Counted from the stretch's first letter, positions 31,173-41,119 are shown. The stretch is 64,000 nt of DNA from Aureibaculum sp. 2308TA14-22 (GCF_040538665.1 NZ_JBEWXT010000001.1:2072501-2136500); one strand, 5' to 3'. Made by a program: numbers and translations. The notes: a model not told the origin generated them from the letters alone.

Positions 31173-34100
31173 TTATAAGGTTAAATAATTAATAGCAATC
31201 ACCGTTTGGTTGTATTTATTGAGGTTATCTAAATACGTCAGCTGAATAGCTGTTGCCGCTTCTATGCTCTGTATGTATTGAAAGAAATCGATTTCACCAT
31301 GTTTAAAACTCTTTTCGGCGGTTTTGATAATTTCTTGTGAGAGTTGTTTTCCTTGACTTTCGTAATACACAACAGCCTCATTATATTGATTCAATTTTGC
31401 CATTAGTTTTTGATATTTTGCAGATAGTTTGGCTTTAAAATCCATTTGCTCTTCCTTAATAATATCCTGAGCTATTTTAGAAGCTTTAATTTTAGATGCT
31501 TTCCCTCCAAATACCAAAGGCATTTTAATACCAAATTGATAACCTATCATTTGCTGATTTAAGGAACTATTTGAGCCTTGAAAATACTCTACGCTCAAAT
31601 CGGGCAATAAACTTTGTTTTTCTCTTTGATGTAAAACTTTATAATAAGAATCAGCATTTTTATAAAAATCCAAGCCAACATTTTTATCAATGGAAATATT
31701 TTGCAACGTTAGCTTTTTCAAAGGTTGATTAACTACTGAAAGACTATCTACCTGTACAACAGCTTTTAAATCTTCATTTAACAAAATAACCTCTTGTTTT
31801 GCCTGTTTTAAGGCCATTTCTATCTGTTTTTGTTTCGATGTTGCCGTTATCATTTCCAAGTAATTGGTTTCTCCTAATTCAAATCTTCGTTTGGATGCGT
31901 TGGCAAAATTGGAGTATAAACTATCTAAAAAATGATAGGTTTTGGCTTTGTTCTTTGCATAAACAACATTGTAGTATGACAAATATACATTGCGTTTTAG
32001 CGTTTCCAATTTGATATTATAATTGGATTGCTGCATCTTATAATCAGCTTTATTTACCTTTTTATCGGCAAAATAAACCGTGGGAAACTTAAAATCCTGC
32101 TGTACACCAAAAACCCGTAATGGCAAGTTATTTGTCCCAAGGTTACTTTCATCATAGTTATAAAAAACCGATGTTTTATCAAAATCAAAAGCACTACCGA
32201 TAAGTGCATCACTTTTCTCAACCATCATGGAAAATGCTTTTAGCTCAGCATTATTTTCTGTAGCTAAAGCAACTGCTCTATCAATAGTTAACGGCTCTTG
32301 CTGTGCCGATATGCCTATTGAAAGCATCAATAAAATTACTGTTGCTATTCCTTTTTTATTCATTTTTATTTCTTTTTTATCTTCAAACCAAGCGTATAAA
32401 ATCGGCAAAACAACTAAAGTTAATAGGGTTGCCGTTATTAATCCGCCAATGACAACCGTGGCCAATGGCCGTTGAACTTCCGCACCTGCATTTGTAGAAA
32501 TTGCCATGGGCAAAAAGCCTAAAGCTGCCGCCGAGGCTGTTAATAAAACGGGACGTAATCGTTCTGTTGTACCTCGAATGATACGTTCTTTAATATCTGA
32601 AACTCCTTGTATTTTCAAATCTTTAAAATGTTCTATCAATACAATTCCATTAAGTACAGCTATTCCGAAAAGGGCAATAAAACCGACACCTGCCGAAATA
32701 CTAAAAGGCATATCTCTAATCCACAATAATAATACGCCACCTACCGCAGCAAGTGGAATTGCAGAATAGACCAACAATGCTTCCTTTACAGAACTAAATG
32801 CAAAATAGAGTAATACAAAAATGAGTAATAGAGCTATGGGTACTGCAACTTTTAATCGAGCCTTAGCACTCTGTAAATTTTCAAACTGACCACCATAAGT
32901 AATGGTATAACCAGCCGGTAATTTTAGGCTTTGATCAATAATCGCTCTGACATCATCAACAACCGATTGTAAATCTTTATTTCTAACATTTATACCAACT
33001 ACTACACGCCTTTTTGTATCGTCTCTAGATATTTTAGCTGGTCCCTTAGAATAGTTGATTTCAGCCAGTTCGCTCAACGGAATTTTTTGACCACTAGGTA
33101 TATCAACATATAAACTTCGTAGATTTTCTAATTCTTTACGATAATCAGCATCTAGACGTAATACCAAATCAAATCGTTTTTCGCCTTCAAAAACACTACC
33201 CAACGCTTCACCTGCAAAACCCATAGAGATTACCTGATTCAAATCTGCTATGTTTAATCCATATCTGGCAATTTTGGTTCTATTAAAATTAACACTCATT
33301 TGAGGTAATCCTTCTATTTTTTCCACAATGATATCAGAGGCTCCTTCCACATCAGAAATTAAACTTTTAATTTCATCGGCCTTGGTGGCTAAAATTTCTA
33401 AATCTTCACCAAATATTTTAATGGCCACATCTGCCCTAACACCAGTAATTAATTCATTAAATCGCATTTCGATAGGTTGTGTAAATTCTAATTCCATTCC
33501 TGGTATTACAGCCAAGGCTTCCTTAAATTTATCTGCCAACTCATCTTTGCTTGATGCTGATGTCCATTGCTTTTTAGGTTTTAATTTGATAATGACATCA
33601 CTTTCTTCCATTGACATGGGATCTGTAGGTACTTCGGCAGCACCAATTCTACTGACTACCTGATCTACTTCAGGGAATTCATCCAATAAAATTTGCTCAA
33701 TTTTTGTAGTGATTTCTATGGTCTTACTTAACGATGTTCCAGTTTTTAAAACGGGTTGTATTACAAAATCGCCTTCATCCAACGTTGGTACAAACTCTCC
33801 TCCCATTCTACTAAATATCCAACCGCTTAGAATTAACAGGAGTACCGAAAAACCAATGACTACTTTCTTATGAAAAAGTGCCCAACTAATAATTGGTTGG
33901 TATAAACTCGTCAAAAACTTCATCAATCTAACCGAGATATTCTTATCATTTTGTGTGCTAGGTTTTAAAAATAACGAAGCAATTACTGGGACATAAGTCA
34001 AACAAAATAACATAGCTCCAATTAAGGCAAAACTAAAAGTCAATGCCATGGGTCTAAACATTTTTCCTTCTACGCTACTTAATGATAGAATCGGAATAAA

Positions 34101-35489
34101 TACAATCAGAATTATCAGTTGTCCGAAAATGGCAGAATTCATCATTTTTGATGCTCCATTATAAGTAACTTGATCTATTTCGGCCTGTCTTTCCTTTTTG
34201 GTCAAGTATAAAATCTCTTTACGTTGCGAGGTAATACGAAAAGCAATAAATTCCACAATTATTACCGAACCATCAATGATAATCCCGAAATCAATGGCTC
34301 CCAAACTCATGAGGTTGGCATCGATACCAAAAACATGCATCAATGAAATGGCAAATAGCAAACTCAGCGGAATTACAGAAGCCACGACCAAACCTGAACG
34401 CCAATTACCCAATAAGAGCACGACCACAAATATTACGATTAGCGAACCTAAAATGAGGTTTTCAGCTACTGTAAATGTGGTTTTACCAATCAGTTCGCTA
34501 CGTTCCAAAAACCCGTTGATATAAACCCCTTCAGGTAAACTCTTTTGAATGGAAGCTACTCGTTTTTTAACGGCATCAATGATTTCGTTTGAGTTGCCAT
34601 CTTTTAGCATCATTATCTGTCCCAATACTTTTTCGCCTTCTCCATTGCCAGTAATAGCTCCAAATCTGGTGGCACTACCAAAACCTACTTTGGCAATATC
34701 TTTTATATAAATGGGATTGGTATGCGTATTTTTAACTACAATATTTTCAATATCTTCCAGAGATTTCACCAAGCCCTCACCACGAATAAAAAAGGCTTGA
34801 TTAGACTTTTCTATATAACCACCGCCGGCAACACTATTGTTTTTTTCCAATGCCTTATAAATATCGGCAATAGCAATATTCATAGCGTTTAATTTAGTGG
34901 GATTTATAGCCACCTCATACTGTTTTAGATAACCGCCCCATGTATTTACCTCCACCACTCCTAGAATTCCCGAAAGTTGCCTTTTTACAATCCAATCTTG
35001 AATGGTTCGCAGTTCTGTCGGAGAATATTGAGATTCAAAACCTGGTTTTACATCTAAAATGTATTGATAAATTTCGCCCAAACCCGTTGTAATTGGACCC
35101 ATTTCAGGACTACCAAAACCATCAGGAATTTTCTCCAAAGCCGATTTAATCTTCTCCGCAATTAACTGTCTTGGCAAATAGGTACCCATATTATCTTCAA
35201 AAACAATGGTAACGACAGATAAACCAAATTTTGAAATGGAGCGTATCTCAATTACACCAGGCAAATTTGCCATTTCCAATTCTACAGGATACGTTATGAA
35301 TTGCTCTACATCTTGTGTAGATAAATTTCTGGAAGTAGTTATTACCTGTACTTGATTATTAGTAATATCAGGCACAGCACCAATTGGTATTTTAGTCAAT
35401 GACAAGATGCCAAAGCCAATAATAAATACTATAAAAAGTAGGATAATCAACTTATTGTTTAAGCTGAACTTGATAATTCTGTTTAACAT
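31173..35489 (-). CDS. CusA/CzcA-type RND metal efflux pump fused to a TolC-family outer membrane factor
   Basis: 1438 residues. Residues 1-1042 form a complete heavy-metal RND transporter: 12 membrane helices, LTKIPIGAVPDITNNQVQV after TM1, GAIDFGIIIDGSVIIVEF in TM4 with two charged residues of the proton relay, and TM12 ending LVVLPILYAWFEDK. At 1043 a Met opens a typical signal peptide (MNKKGIATVILLMLSIGISAQ), and residues 1064-1438 are a TolC/OEP domain with two helical repeats (LTIDRAVALATENNAELKAF and LKRNVYLSYYNVVYAKNKA). So pump and channel sit in one frame. An A-rich ribosome-binding-like stretch precedes the internal ATG at 32363, so the TolC part might also be made separately. Metal specificity is unproven. 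Confidence 0.93.
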   Translation of the reverse strand: MLNRIIKFSLNNKLIILLFIVFIIGFGILSLTKIPIGAVPDITNNQVQVITTSRNLSTQDVEQFITYPVELEMANLPGVIEIRSISKFGLSVVTIVFEDNMGTYLPRQLIAEKIKSALEKIPDGFGSPEMGPITTGLGEIYQYILDVKPGFESQYSPTELRTIQDWIVKRQLSGILGVVEVNTWGGYLKQYEVAINPTKLNAMNIAIADIYKALEKNNSVAGGGYIEKSNQAFFIRGEGLVKSLEDIENIVVKNTHTNPIYIKDIAKVGFGSATRFGAITGNGEGEKVLGQIMMLKDGNSNEIIDAVKKRVASIQKSLPEGVYINGFLERSELIGKTTFTVAENLILGSLIVIFVVVLLLGNWRSGLVVASVIPLSLLFAISLMHVFGIDANLMSLGAIDFGIIIDGSVIIVEFIAFRITSQRKEILYLTKKERQAEIDQVTYNGASKMMNSAIFGQLIILIVFIPILSLSSVEGKMFRPMALTFSFALIGAMLFCLTYVPVIASLFLKPSTQNDKNISVRLMKFLTSLYQPIISWALFHKKVVIGFSVLLLILSGWIFSRMGGEFVPTLDEGDFVIQPVLKTGTSLSKTIEITTKIEQILLDEFPEVDQVVSRIGAAEVPTDPMSMEESDVIIKLKPKKQWTSASSKDELADKFKEALAVIPGMELEFTQPIEMRFNELITGVRADVAIKIFGEDLEILATKADEIKSLISDVEGASDIIVEKIEGLPQMSVNFNRTKIARYGLNIADLNQVISMGFAGEALGSVFEGEKRFDLVLRLDADYRKELENLRSLYVDIPSGQKIPLSELAEINYSKGPAKISRDDTKRRVVVGINVRNKDLQSVVDDVRAIIDQSLKLPAGYTITYGGQFENLQSAKARLKVAVPIALLLIFVLLYFAFSSVKEALLVYSAIPLAAVGGVLLLWIRDMPFSISAGVGFIALFGIAVLNGIVLIEHFKDLKIQGVSDIKERIIRGTTERLRPVLLTASAAALGFLPMAISTNAGAEVQRPLATVVIGGLITATLLTLVVLPILYAWFEDKKEIKMNKKGIATVILLMLSIGISAQQEPLTIDRAVALATENNAELKAFSMMVEKSDALIGSAFDFDKTSVFYNYDESNLGTNNLPLRVFGVQQDFKFPTVYFADKKVNKADYKMQQSNYNIKLETLKRNVYLSYYNVVYAKNKAKTYHFLDSLYSNFANASKRRFELGETNYLEMITATSKQKQIEMALKQAKQEVILLNEDLKAVVQVDSLSVVNQPLKKLTLQNISIDKNVGLDFYKNADSYYKVLHQREKQSLLPDLSVEYFQGSNSSLNQQMIGYQFGIKMPLVFGGKASKIKASKIAQDIIKEEQMDFKAKLSAKYQKLMAKLNQYNEAVVYYESQGKQLSQEIIKTAEKSFKHGEIDFFQYIQSIEAATAIQLTYLDNLNKYNQTVIAINYLTL

Positions 35490-35559
35490 AATTTATAAAT
35501 AAAGTAAGGCAAGCTATGATAAAATAGCTTTAAAATAAATGACTTAAATCAATATTAAA

Positions 35560-35949
35560 TTATGCGTGTTTTGGGGGTTGAAAAACAGAAGGTTTTTCAA
35601 AAGTAGATATAGAATCTTTATAAAAAAAGTTTAAAGGAATGGCAACAAAAGGGGTAAAGTCTAAATTAAAATTGGATGCGACAAAATTAAATGGCGAATT
35701 AATGTGTTGACTATTATTACTCCCATCTTTAAAGGGTAAACTATCATGTTCCTCATGTTCATTTCCGTTCGGCATATCATCTCCACTATAATGTTCTACC
35801 AAAAATTCTACAAAAGAATCACCATACGTTTTTTGATGGTATTCCGCATGTTCTAGCAATACCTTTAATTTAGAGACATCTTCAATACTAATATTAAAAC
35901 TCTGAAAAAGGATTAATCCTGAAAATATTATGGCAACTAGTTTTGTCAT
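35560..35949 (-). CDS. Small His-rich secreted protein of metal efflux operon
   Basis: 129 residues with an N-terminal hydrophobic segment (MTKLVAIIFSGLILFQSFNI) acting as signal peptide or anchor. A His/Glu/Asp-rich centre (HAEYHQKTYG, EHYSGDDMPNGNEHEEHDSLPF, SQHINSPF) could bind metal ions. The C-terminus ends FQPPKHA. Short proteins of this kind often precede CusA-type genes in Flavobacteriia, suggesting a periplasmic metal sensor or chaperone for the pump. The role is inferred from context and composition only. A TAacTTTG box is 6 bases upstream of its ATG, so this is probably the first gene of the efflux operon. Confidence 0.72.
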   Translation of the reverse strand: MTKLVAIIFSGLILFQSFNISIEDVSKLKVLLEHAEYHQKTYGDSFVEFLVEHYSGDDMPNGNEHEEHDSLPFKDGSNNSQHINSPFNFVASNFNLDFTPFVAIPLNFFYKDSISTFEKPSVFQPPKHA

Positions 35950-35955
35950 TACTTA

Positions 35956-35963
35956 CAAAGTTA
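35956..35963 (-). promoter_or_regulatory. Putative -7 box for the metal efflux operon
   Basis: The minus strand reads TAACTTTG, an exact TAnnTTTG match 6 bases before the ATG of the His-rich protein. A transcript from it would be leaderless or nearly so. Confidence 0.35.
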
Positions 35964-36008
35964 CGAATTTTTATAAAAAGGGTGTGTAACAAGTTTAACA
36001 AAACAATC

Positions 36009-39000
36009 TCAAAAACTCGCCCTCAATTGCACTGTGCCCGTATGTATAGCATTAGCAGTTTCAGATTTTCTACCTAAATAGTTAATGTTCAAATCTAAAT
36101 AAGAAGTAATTCTTTTTTGTAAACTTAAATTCCAAGTATAATTTGTACCAGGTTGCAAACCTTCTAACATTTGATAGGCAACAGGTGAATTTAGATTACC
36201 ATCAAAAGTGTTTAACACTAATTTGACAGATGAGTTAATGGAATATTTTTGGTTTTTGGCAAAAATAAAATTAGCCCCAAAATTATGTGACATTAGGGTT
36301 TCTAAACTCCCTAATTGATTGTCTTTGTTCTTAAAATGATACAATACTTCTAATCGCGAATTTTTACTATATAAATAAGATATTTTAGGATTTACCTCTA
36401 CATTATCTAAGGTGTAATTACGACTTGTAAATCGTTCAGATGCACTTTTGTTTTCCGTAAGTGCCGTTTTAAAATCAAACAACCAAAACTTTCCAAATTT
36501 GTGGTTAAAAAGCAATTGATGCGATTGTGAGTTTTGCTCTTGATCGCCAATAGAAAAAGCATTTTTATTTTTGGTGTTTATATAGGTATAGGTTGTTGAA
36601 TATTTTTGTTTACCTCGGTTAAAAAACAGGCTGTTTTTTAAATTCAAGGTCAAAGACAAAACATCATCATTAATATTAAACGGATTGAGTTCAAAATTTA
36701 CTCCTTCTCTTCTCTTTTTGTTGTCAATCAGCACAAAAGACTGATTTGTAAAGTGTGAAAGCACTTTTTTAAACCCTTTTTGATTGCTCCAATTTGCTGG
36801 ATAAATCGTTAGACTTTGACTAAACTTATTACGATGTGTTTTTACAAAATTGATAGTGGGCAACAATACACGCACATAGTTAGCTTCATCTTGAAATTGT
36901 GCAGTTTCAAATTCATCTAATTCTTGTATGCCGTTATTGTTGTAATCGTTCCAAGTATAAAAACCTAATCCAGTATCTACTTGTATATAACTGAACTCTT
37001 GTTGTGGCAAATTGCCCGAATTGGTTTCGTAAACCGTCTGCAAGGTAACCGCATTTTTAAACAATTGTTGACGGTAGGATAATCTAGAATTTAATGATTC
37101 TTCTTTAGTCGAATTAGAAGTAGTGTTCTTATGCTTTACCGTTCTATAATTTACAAACAGAGATAAATTTGAATTTGCTTTTTGAATTAATTGCGATCTC
37201 AAAAAATAGGTGTTAGCATTATTTACACGAGCCAATGTATTATTCTGTACACTATCCGTAGTTCTATAATTATAACCAAATTCTGCATATACTTTAGCAG
37301 TATCACCCACTCCAACATAGACTTCTGATTCTATATACTTATGACTTAAACTAGAAAGTGTATTGGTCAATTTATCGTTACGTTTATTACTTTCACTGTT
37401 CAATTTTGCTCCAATCCAACTTTTCTTAAAATGATGTTTTACATTCGTATAGCCTCTAAAAAATTGTGTCTTTGCAACATCAGAATCATTATTTAAGTAA
37501 CTTCCGTTAATGTTAATTTTGGTGTTGTTTAATCTTAAATTACCTAAAAAATTATGCTTTATGCCATTATAGTTTTTACTAAAATTAAGCCAATCAAAAC
37601 CGTATTCCATTTTTCCTTTTTCAGGATTAACATAACTTAACCCAACCCTTAAAAACTGTTGATTCCCTAGAGGATTTACCAGATCCCAATCACGGGCAAA
37701 TTCAATGTTTCTAAAACGCTCTATGGTTTTAAAATCCTGTTGAATAAATTCATAATCTACCGAGCTTTTCAATTGCCATTTTTTATCCGATAACAATTGC
37801 CTCCAATTCAGTTTTGCAGCTACTCCTTTATTGTCATTGTCGTCAATAGACGAAAACAGGTTTTTATCACTTACACTATATGCTACTTCCGAATTAAGGC
37901 TTGTCTTTTTATTCGGATTGTAGCTCATGTTTATCATAGCAATTTGTAATTTTTCGGGAGCAACCAATTGTATAACCGGCTCATAATCTCCTTGTAAAAC
38001 ACCATTTATTGGAGCAACATATTCATAAACCCTTCCTGAAGCAATCGTTGTTTGAATTTGGTAGTTACCATTATTTGAACCTACATAGGTAAACCTAACA
38101 TTGAACAAATTATCGTTTTCATCGTTTGAAAACTCAAAAACTTCCTCACCATTTTGGATTTCCTTTTTATACAATATTTTGTGTTCTTCATAAGTATCAG
38201 CATAAGCTGAAGACACATTCATTTTCGTAATATCATCTCCAGCAAGTGAAAGAGTTTCTTTTTGGCTATTGCTTAAATCTTGCTGTAAAGTCTGATTTTT
38301 AGCATCATTTTCATTGTAAAAATTGAAGCCAATGTTAAATTTTTCCGTTTTATACTCCGCTCCGTTATACGTTACAAATCGTGTGTAATTTCTGTCTGCT
38401 TGCTGATACTCTACCGTTATTCTCATACTTGCCGTTATGGGATAGGTGGGCATAAACGTAATTTCAGCGGTGTTGTAATCGATAATGTAATCATTACTTT
38501 CTCCACGTTGCAACAATACACCGTTAACAAAAACTCGCTCAGAGCCAGAAATCAAAAGCACATACTGCTCAGCCAATGATTGCGGATTGGCTCCCGTAAT
38601 TTTATAAGGCCCTTGATTTCCCTCTTGTCCTAAAAATTGATTTTGACTGAATTGCCCCCTAACTAATGCTCCAGATGCAAAAACATTTACATCGTTTTCA
38701 TCATTTTCTAAATTAACATCCACTCGTAGTCCAGCTACTTTTTTTGTAAACCGTAAAAATTGACTTTCTGTATTTTGCAAATTAATATCTCCCGCTTTTA
38801 CACTCCAGTTATCACTGAACAATTCAATAAAAACACGATCAAACTCGTCCAAACGCTGAGTGTATCCATTTTCTTGCAAAGGAATATTACTGTCTGTAAT
38901 TGAAGCCCTTAACTGGACTTTATCGGACAATCGTCCCGAAATTTGTAAATCCAAATTAGAGTTTACCGTAGCATCTTGATTGTTACCAACGGTAACTCCT

Positions 39001-39428
39001 CTAGATATGCTTCCGCTTGTATTTAAGCCCTCAAAAGGGCTAAAAATTTTGTTTTGAGTTCGACTCTTAGAACTATACAATCTCGATAAATCGGTAGAAC
39101 GGGGAACTATTAAACTTTTATCAAAAACACTATAAGTTTTGGTTAAAAACGGTGGCAAAGATTTATATTCAATTGTGATATTTGGATATTTCTCGGCATC
39201 TAAAACTAGAATAGATTTAGAGAAATCAACTTTATAATTTGTGCTGTCTATTTGTTGTTTTAAGTCATTAAAAACCTTGAAATTGTAAGGGCTAATGCTA
39301 ACGGAGTCAATTTGTATGGTATCAGAAACAACCTGAAAGGATTTAGTTTTAAAGCGGTTAGTGCCTTCTTGAGCACATAAAGAAACTGACAAAAAAACAA
39401 AAAATATGAAAACCCATTTCTTCATCAA
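36009..39428 (-). CDS. Very large outer membrane beta-barrel protein of unknown function
   Basis: 1139 residues with a signal peptide (MMKKWVFIFFVFLSVSLCAQ; a second ATG is one codon on). The N-terminal part has a Bacteroidota motif (GLNTSGSISRGVTVGNNQDATVNSNLDLQISGRLS) and IELFSDNWSVKAGDINL. The middle contains small Ig-like or carboxypeptidase-like beta segments (NGNYQIQTTIASGRVYEYV). The remaining 600 or so residues are amphipathic strands ending VQLRASF with a terminal Phe. I read it as a large barrel related in style to SprA-like or TonB-type barrels, but it has no plug domain or TonB box. The family is widespread in Bacteroidota without a known role. It lies alone between the efflux operon and the MGMT gene. 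Confidence 0.72.
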   Translation of the reverse strand: MMKKWVFIFFVFLSVSLCAQEGTNRFKTKSFQVVSDTIQIDSVSISPYNFKVFNDLKQQIDSTNYKVDFSKSILVLDAEKYPNITIEYKSLPPFLTKTYSVFDKSLIVPRSTDLSRLYSSKSRTQNKIFSPFEGLNTSGSISRGVTVGNNQDATVNSNLDLQISGRLSDKVQLRASITDSNIPLQENGYTQRLDEFDRVFIELFSDNWSVKAGDINLQNTESQFLRFTKKVAGLRVDVNLENDENDVNVFASGALVRGQFSQNQFLGQEGNQGPYKITGANPQSLAEQYVLLISGSERVFVNGVLLQRGESNDYIIDYNTAEITFMPTYPITASMRITVEYQQADRNYTRFVTYNGAEYKTEKFNIGFNFYNENDAKNQTLQQDLSNSQKETLSLAGDDITKMNVSSAYADTYEEHKILYKKEIQNGEEVFEFSNDENDNLFNVRFTYVGSNNGNYQIQTTIASGRVYEYVAPINGVLQGDYEPVIQLVAPEKLQIAMINMSYNPNKKTSLNSEVAYSVSDKNLFSSIDDNDNKGVAAKLNWRQLLSDKKWQLKSSVDYEFIQQDFKTIERFRNIEFARDWDLVNPLGNQQFLRVGLSYVNPEKGKMEYGFDWLNFSKNYNGIKHNFLGNLRLNNTKININGSYLNNDSDVAKTQFFRGYTNVKHHFKKSWIGAKLNSESNKRNDKLTNTLSSLSHKYIESEVYVGVGDTAKVYAEFGYNYRTTDSVQNNTLARVNNANTYFLRSQLIQKANSNLSLFVNYRTVKHKNTTSNSTKEESLNSRLSYRQQLFKNAVTLQTVYETNSGNLPQQEFSYIQVDTGLGFYTWNDYNNNGIQELDEFETAQFQDEANYVRVLLPTINFVKTHRNKFSQSLTIYPANWSNQKGFKKVLSHFTNQSFVLIDNKKRREGVNFELNPFNINDDVLSLTLNLKNSLFFNRGKQKYSTTYTYINTKNKNAFSIGDQEQNSQSHQLLFNHKFGKFWLFDFKTALTENKSASERFTSRNYTLDNVEVNPKISYLYSKNSRLEVLYHFKNKDNQLGSLETLMSHNFGANFIFAKNQKYSINSSVKLVLNTFDGNLNSPVAYQMLEGLQPGTNYTWNLSLQKRITSYLDLNINYLGRKSETANAIHTGTVQLRASF

Positions 39429-39461
39429 TTACTCAAACGTTTTATGCCTAAAAATAGTTTA

Positions 39462-39980
39462 TTAAAAGAGGGATTGTTGCTCTGGCGGATTTTCATGCTC
39501 CAATAACCAACGTTTTCGCCATAGACCACCAGCGTATCCTGTTAGTGAACCGTCTGAACCAATTACACGATGGCAGGGTACAACTATCCACAATGGATTT
39601 TTTCCGTTTGCCGATGCTACAGCTCTAATAGCTTTAACATCACCCAAAGCTTCACTTTGTTTTAGATATGAACGTGTAGATCCGTAAGGGATTTGTTGTA
39701 AACTTTGCCAAACTTGCTTTTGAAAATCAGTTCCCTGCGGATTTAATTTTAGGTTAAAAGAGGTTCGTTTCTTCTTAAAATACTCATCCAGTTGGGTAAC
39801 ACAATCTTGTAAACATTTTGGAATTTCGGTTGAGCTATTTTCATCTCCATCAATTACTGTTATTGATGATATACCCGAGTTGTCACCAACAATTCTGGCC
39901 AAACCAATAGGTGTTTTGTAATATGTTATGCTATCAAATTCCAAAGACTTGTTTTGAGTTTTCTGTAGTTGTATTGGCAA
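39462..39980 (-). CDS. Methylated-DNA--protein-cysteine methyltransferase
   Basis: Up to 172 residues. The catalytic signature is IVVPCHRVIGSDGSLTGYAGG with the alkyl-accepting Cys, preceded by FQKQVWQSLQQIPYGSTRSY and the helix-turn-helix region AIRAVASANGKNPL. It repairs O6-alkylguanine by suicidal transfer. The start is uncertain. A TTG at 39980 gives a 47-base overlap with tatD, while a TTG at 39944 (MEFDSITYYKTPIG) gives an 11-base overlap and still includes the whole family core. I favour the shorter form. Translation is probably coupled to tatD. Confidence 0.93.
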   Translation of the reverse strand: MPIQLQKTQNKSLEFDSITYYKTPIGLARIVGDNSGISSITVIDGDENSSTEIPKCLQDCVTQLDEYFKKKRTSFNLKLNPQGTDFQKQVWQSLQQIPYGSTRSYLKQSEALGDVKAIRAVASANGKNPLWIVVPCHRVIGSDGSLTGYAGGLWRKRWLLEHENPPEQQSLF

Positions 39981-40701
39981 TTTCTTCAGGGCTTAAGTTA
40001 TAAATAGTTGCCAGTTTTTCCAAGACATTTATTATATAACTACTTTCGTTGCGTTTACCACGATATGGAACTGGTGCCAAATACGGAGAATCTGTTTCCA
40101 AAACAATATGTTTTAAGTCAATTTGGTTTAAAAATTGATCAATTTTTCCATTTTTAAAAGTTACCACGCCTCCAATTCCTAATTTCATATTAAAAGAAAT
40201 CGCTTTTTGGGCTTGTTCCAAAGTTCCTGTAAAACAATGAAAAATTCCATGTAGCTTATCATCATTAACTTCTTCCAGCACTTCAAAAATTTCGTCAAAA
40301 GATTCCCTACAGTGTATGACAATTGGTAATTCTTTCTCTTTTGCCCATTCAATCTGAGTTTTAAAAGCATCTTGCTGTTGTTGTAAAAAAGATCTATCCC
40401 AATACAAATCGATACCTATTTCACCAACGGCATAAAAACTCCTTTTGTCAAGCCATTTTTTAACTAAAGCTAATTCTTCCTTATAATTTTCTTTAACACT
40501 TGTAGGATGCAAACCCATCATCAAAAACACATTTTCAGGGTAATTTTGCTCCAATTGAAACATGGCATCATTATAACCAGAGTCAATAGCGGGGATAAAA
40601 AAACGAGAAACACCCAAATCTAAAGCACGTTTCATCATTTTTGCACGGTCTTCGTTAAATTGTTCAGAGTATAAATGGGTATGTGTATCGGTAATTATCA
40701 T
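39934..40701 (-). CDS. TatD-family metal-dependent deoxyribonuclease
   Basis: 255 residues of the TIM-barrel TatD family. Metal ligands visible are H7 and H9 (DTHTHLYSEQF), E in VGEIGIDLYWD, H in IVIHCRESFDE, H in GIFHCFTGTLEQA and D in LETDSPYLAPVPYRGKRNES. It is a predicted 3'-5' exonuclease or DNase in repair and DNA turnover. It precedes and overlaps the alkyltransferase gene, a plausible DNA-repair pair. A TAtcTTTG box lies 19 bases upstream of the ATG. Confidence 0.94.
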   Translation of the reverse strand: MIITDTHTHLYSEQFNEDRAKMMKRALDLGVSRFFIPAIDSGYNDAMFQLEQNYPENVFLMMGLHPTSVKENYKEELALVKKWLDKRSFYAVGEIGIDLYWDRSFLQQQQDAFKTQIEWAKEKELPIVIHCRESFDEIFEVLEEVNDDKLHGIFHCFTGTLEQAQKAISFNMKLGIGGVVTFKNGKIDQFLNQIDLKHIVLETDSPYLAPVPYRGKRNESSYIINVLEKLATIYNLSPEEIANTTTENSKQVFGI

Positions 40702-40719
40702 TTACAAATTTTAAGATTG

Positions 40720-40727
40720 CAAAGATA
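40720..40727 (-). promoter_or_regulatory. Putative -7 box for tatD-MGMT
   Basis: The minus strand reads TATCTTTG, matching TAnnTTTG, 18 bases before the tatD ATG. It is consistent with one transcript for tatD and the alkyltransferase gene. Confidence 0.4.
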
Positions 40728-40777
40728 TGATGTTATATTAGTTTTTTATAGCTTAGCACTCTATTTAAAAACATAAG

Positions 40778-41119
40778 ATGAAAATATATCATAATAATCG
40801 TTGTAGCAAAAGTAGATGTGGGTTAGAAATTTTAAATAATTCAAAGCAAAATTTTAAAGTGGTTGAATACATTAAAAACCCCTTATCGGAAAAGGAAATC
40901 AAGGACATCTTGAAAAAATTAGGCTTTACTCCTATTCAACTGGTAAGAAAGAATGAAGCCATTTGGAAAGAGAATTACAAAGGTAAAGAGCTTTCTGACA
41001 ATGAAATTATTAAAGCAATGGTTACGCACCCAAAATTGATTGAACGTCCAATTGTCGTTAAAGGAGACAAAGCCGTTATTGGCAGACCACCAGAAAATAT
41101 TAGTAATTTACTAAAATAA
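40778..41119 (+). CDS. ArsC-family arsenate reductase
   Basis: 113 residues with the ArsC thioredoxin-like fold. The catalytic Cys9 is in NNRCSKSRCGLEIL. VVEYIKNPLSEKEI and KAMVTHPKLIERPIVVKGDKAVIGRPPENI hold the conserved Arg residues that bind arsenate. It is predicted to reduce arsenate to arsenite with glutathione- or glutaredoxin-like partners. Related Spx/YffB-like proteins share the fold, but the paired downstream Arg residues favour arsenate reductase. No arsenite pump or ArsR gene is nearby. Confidence 0.88.
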   Translation: MKIYHNNRCSKSRCGLEILNNSKQNFKVVEYIKNPLSEKEIKDILKKLGFTPIQLVRKNEAIWKENYKGKELSDNEIIKAMVTHPKLIERPIVVKGDKAVIGRPPENISNLLK

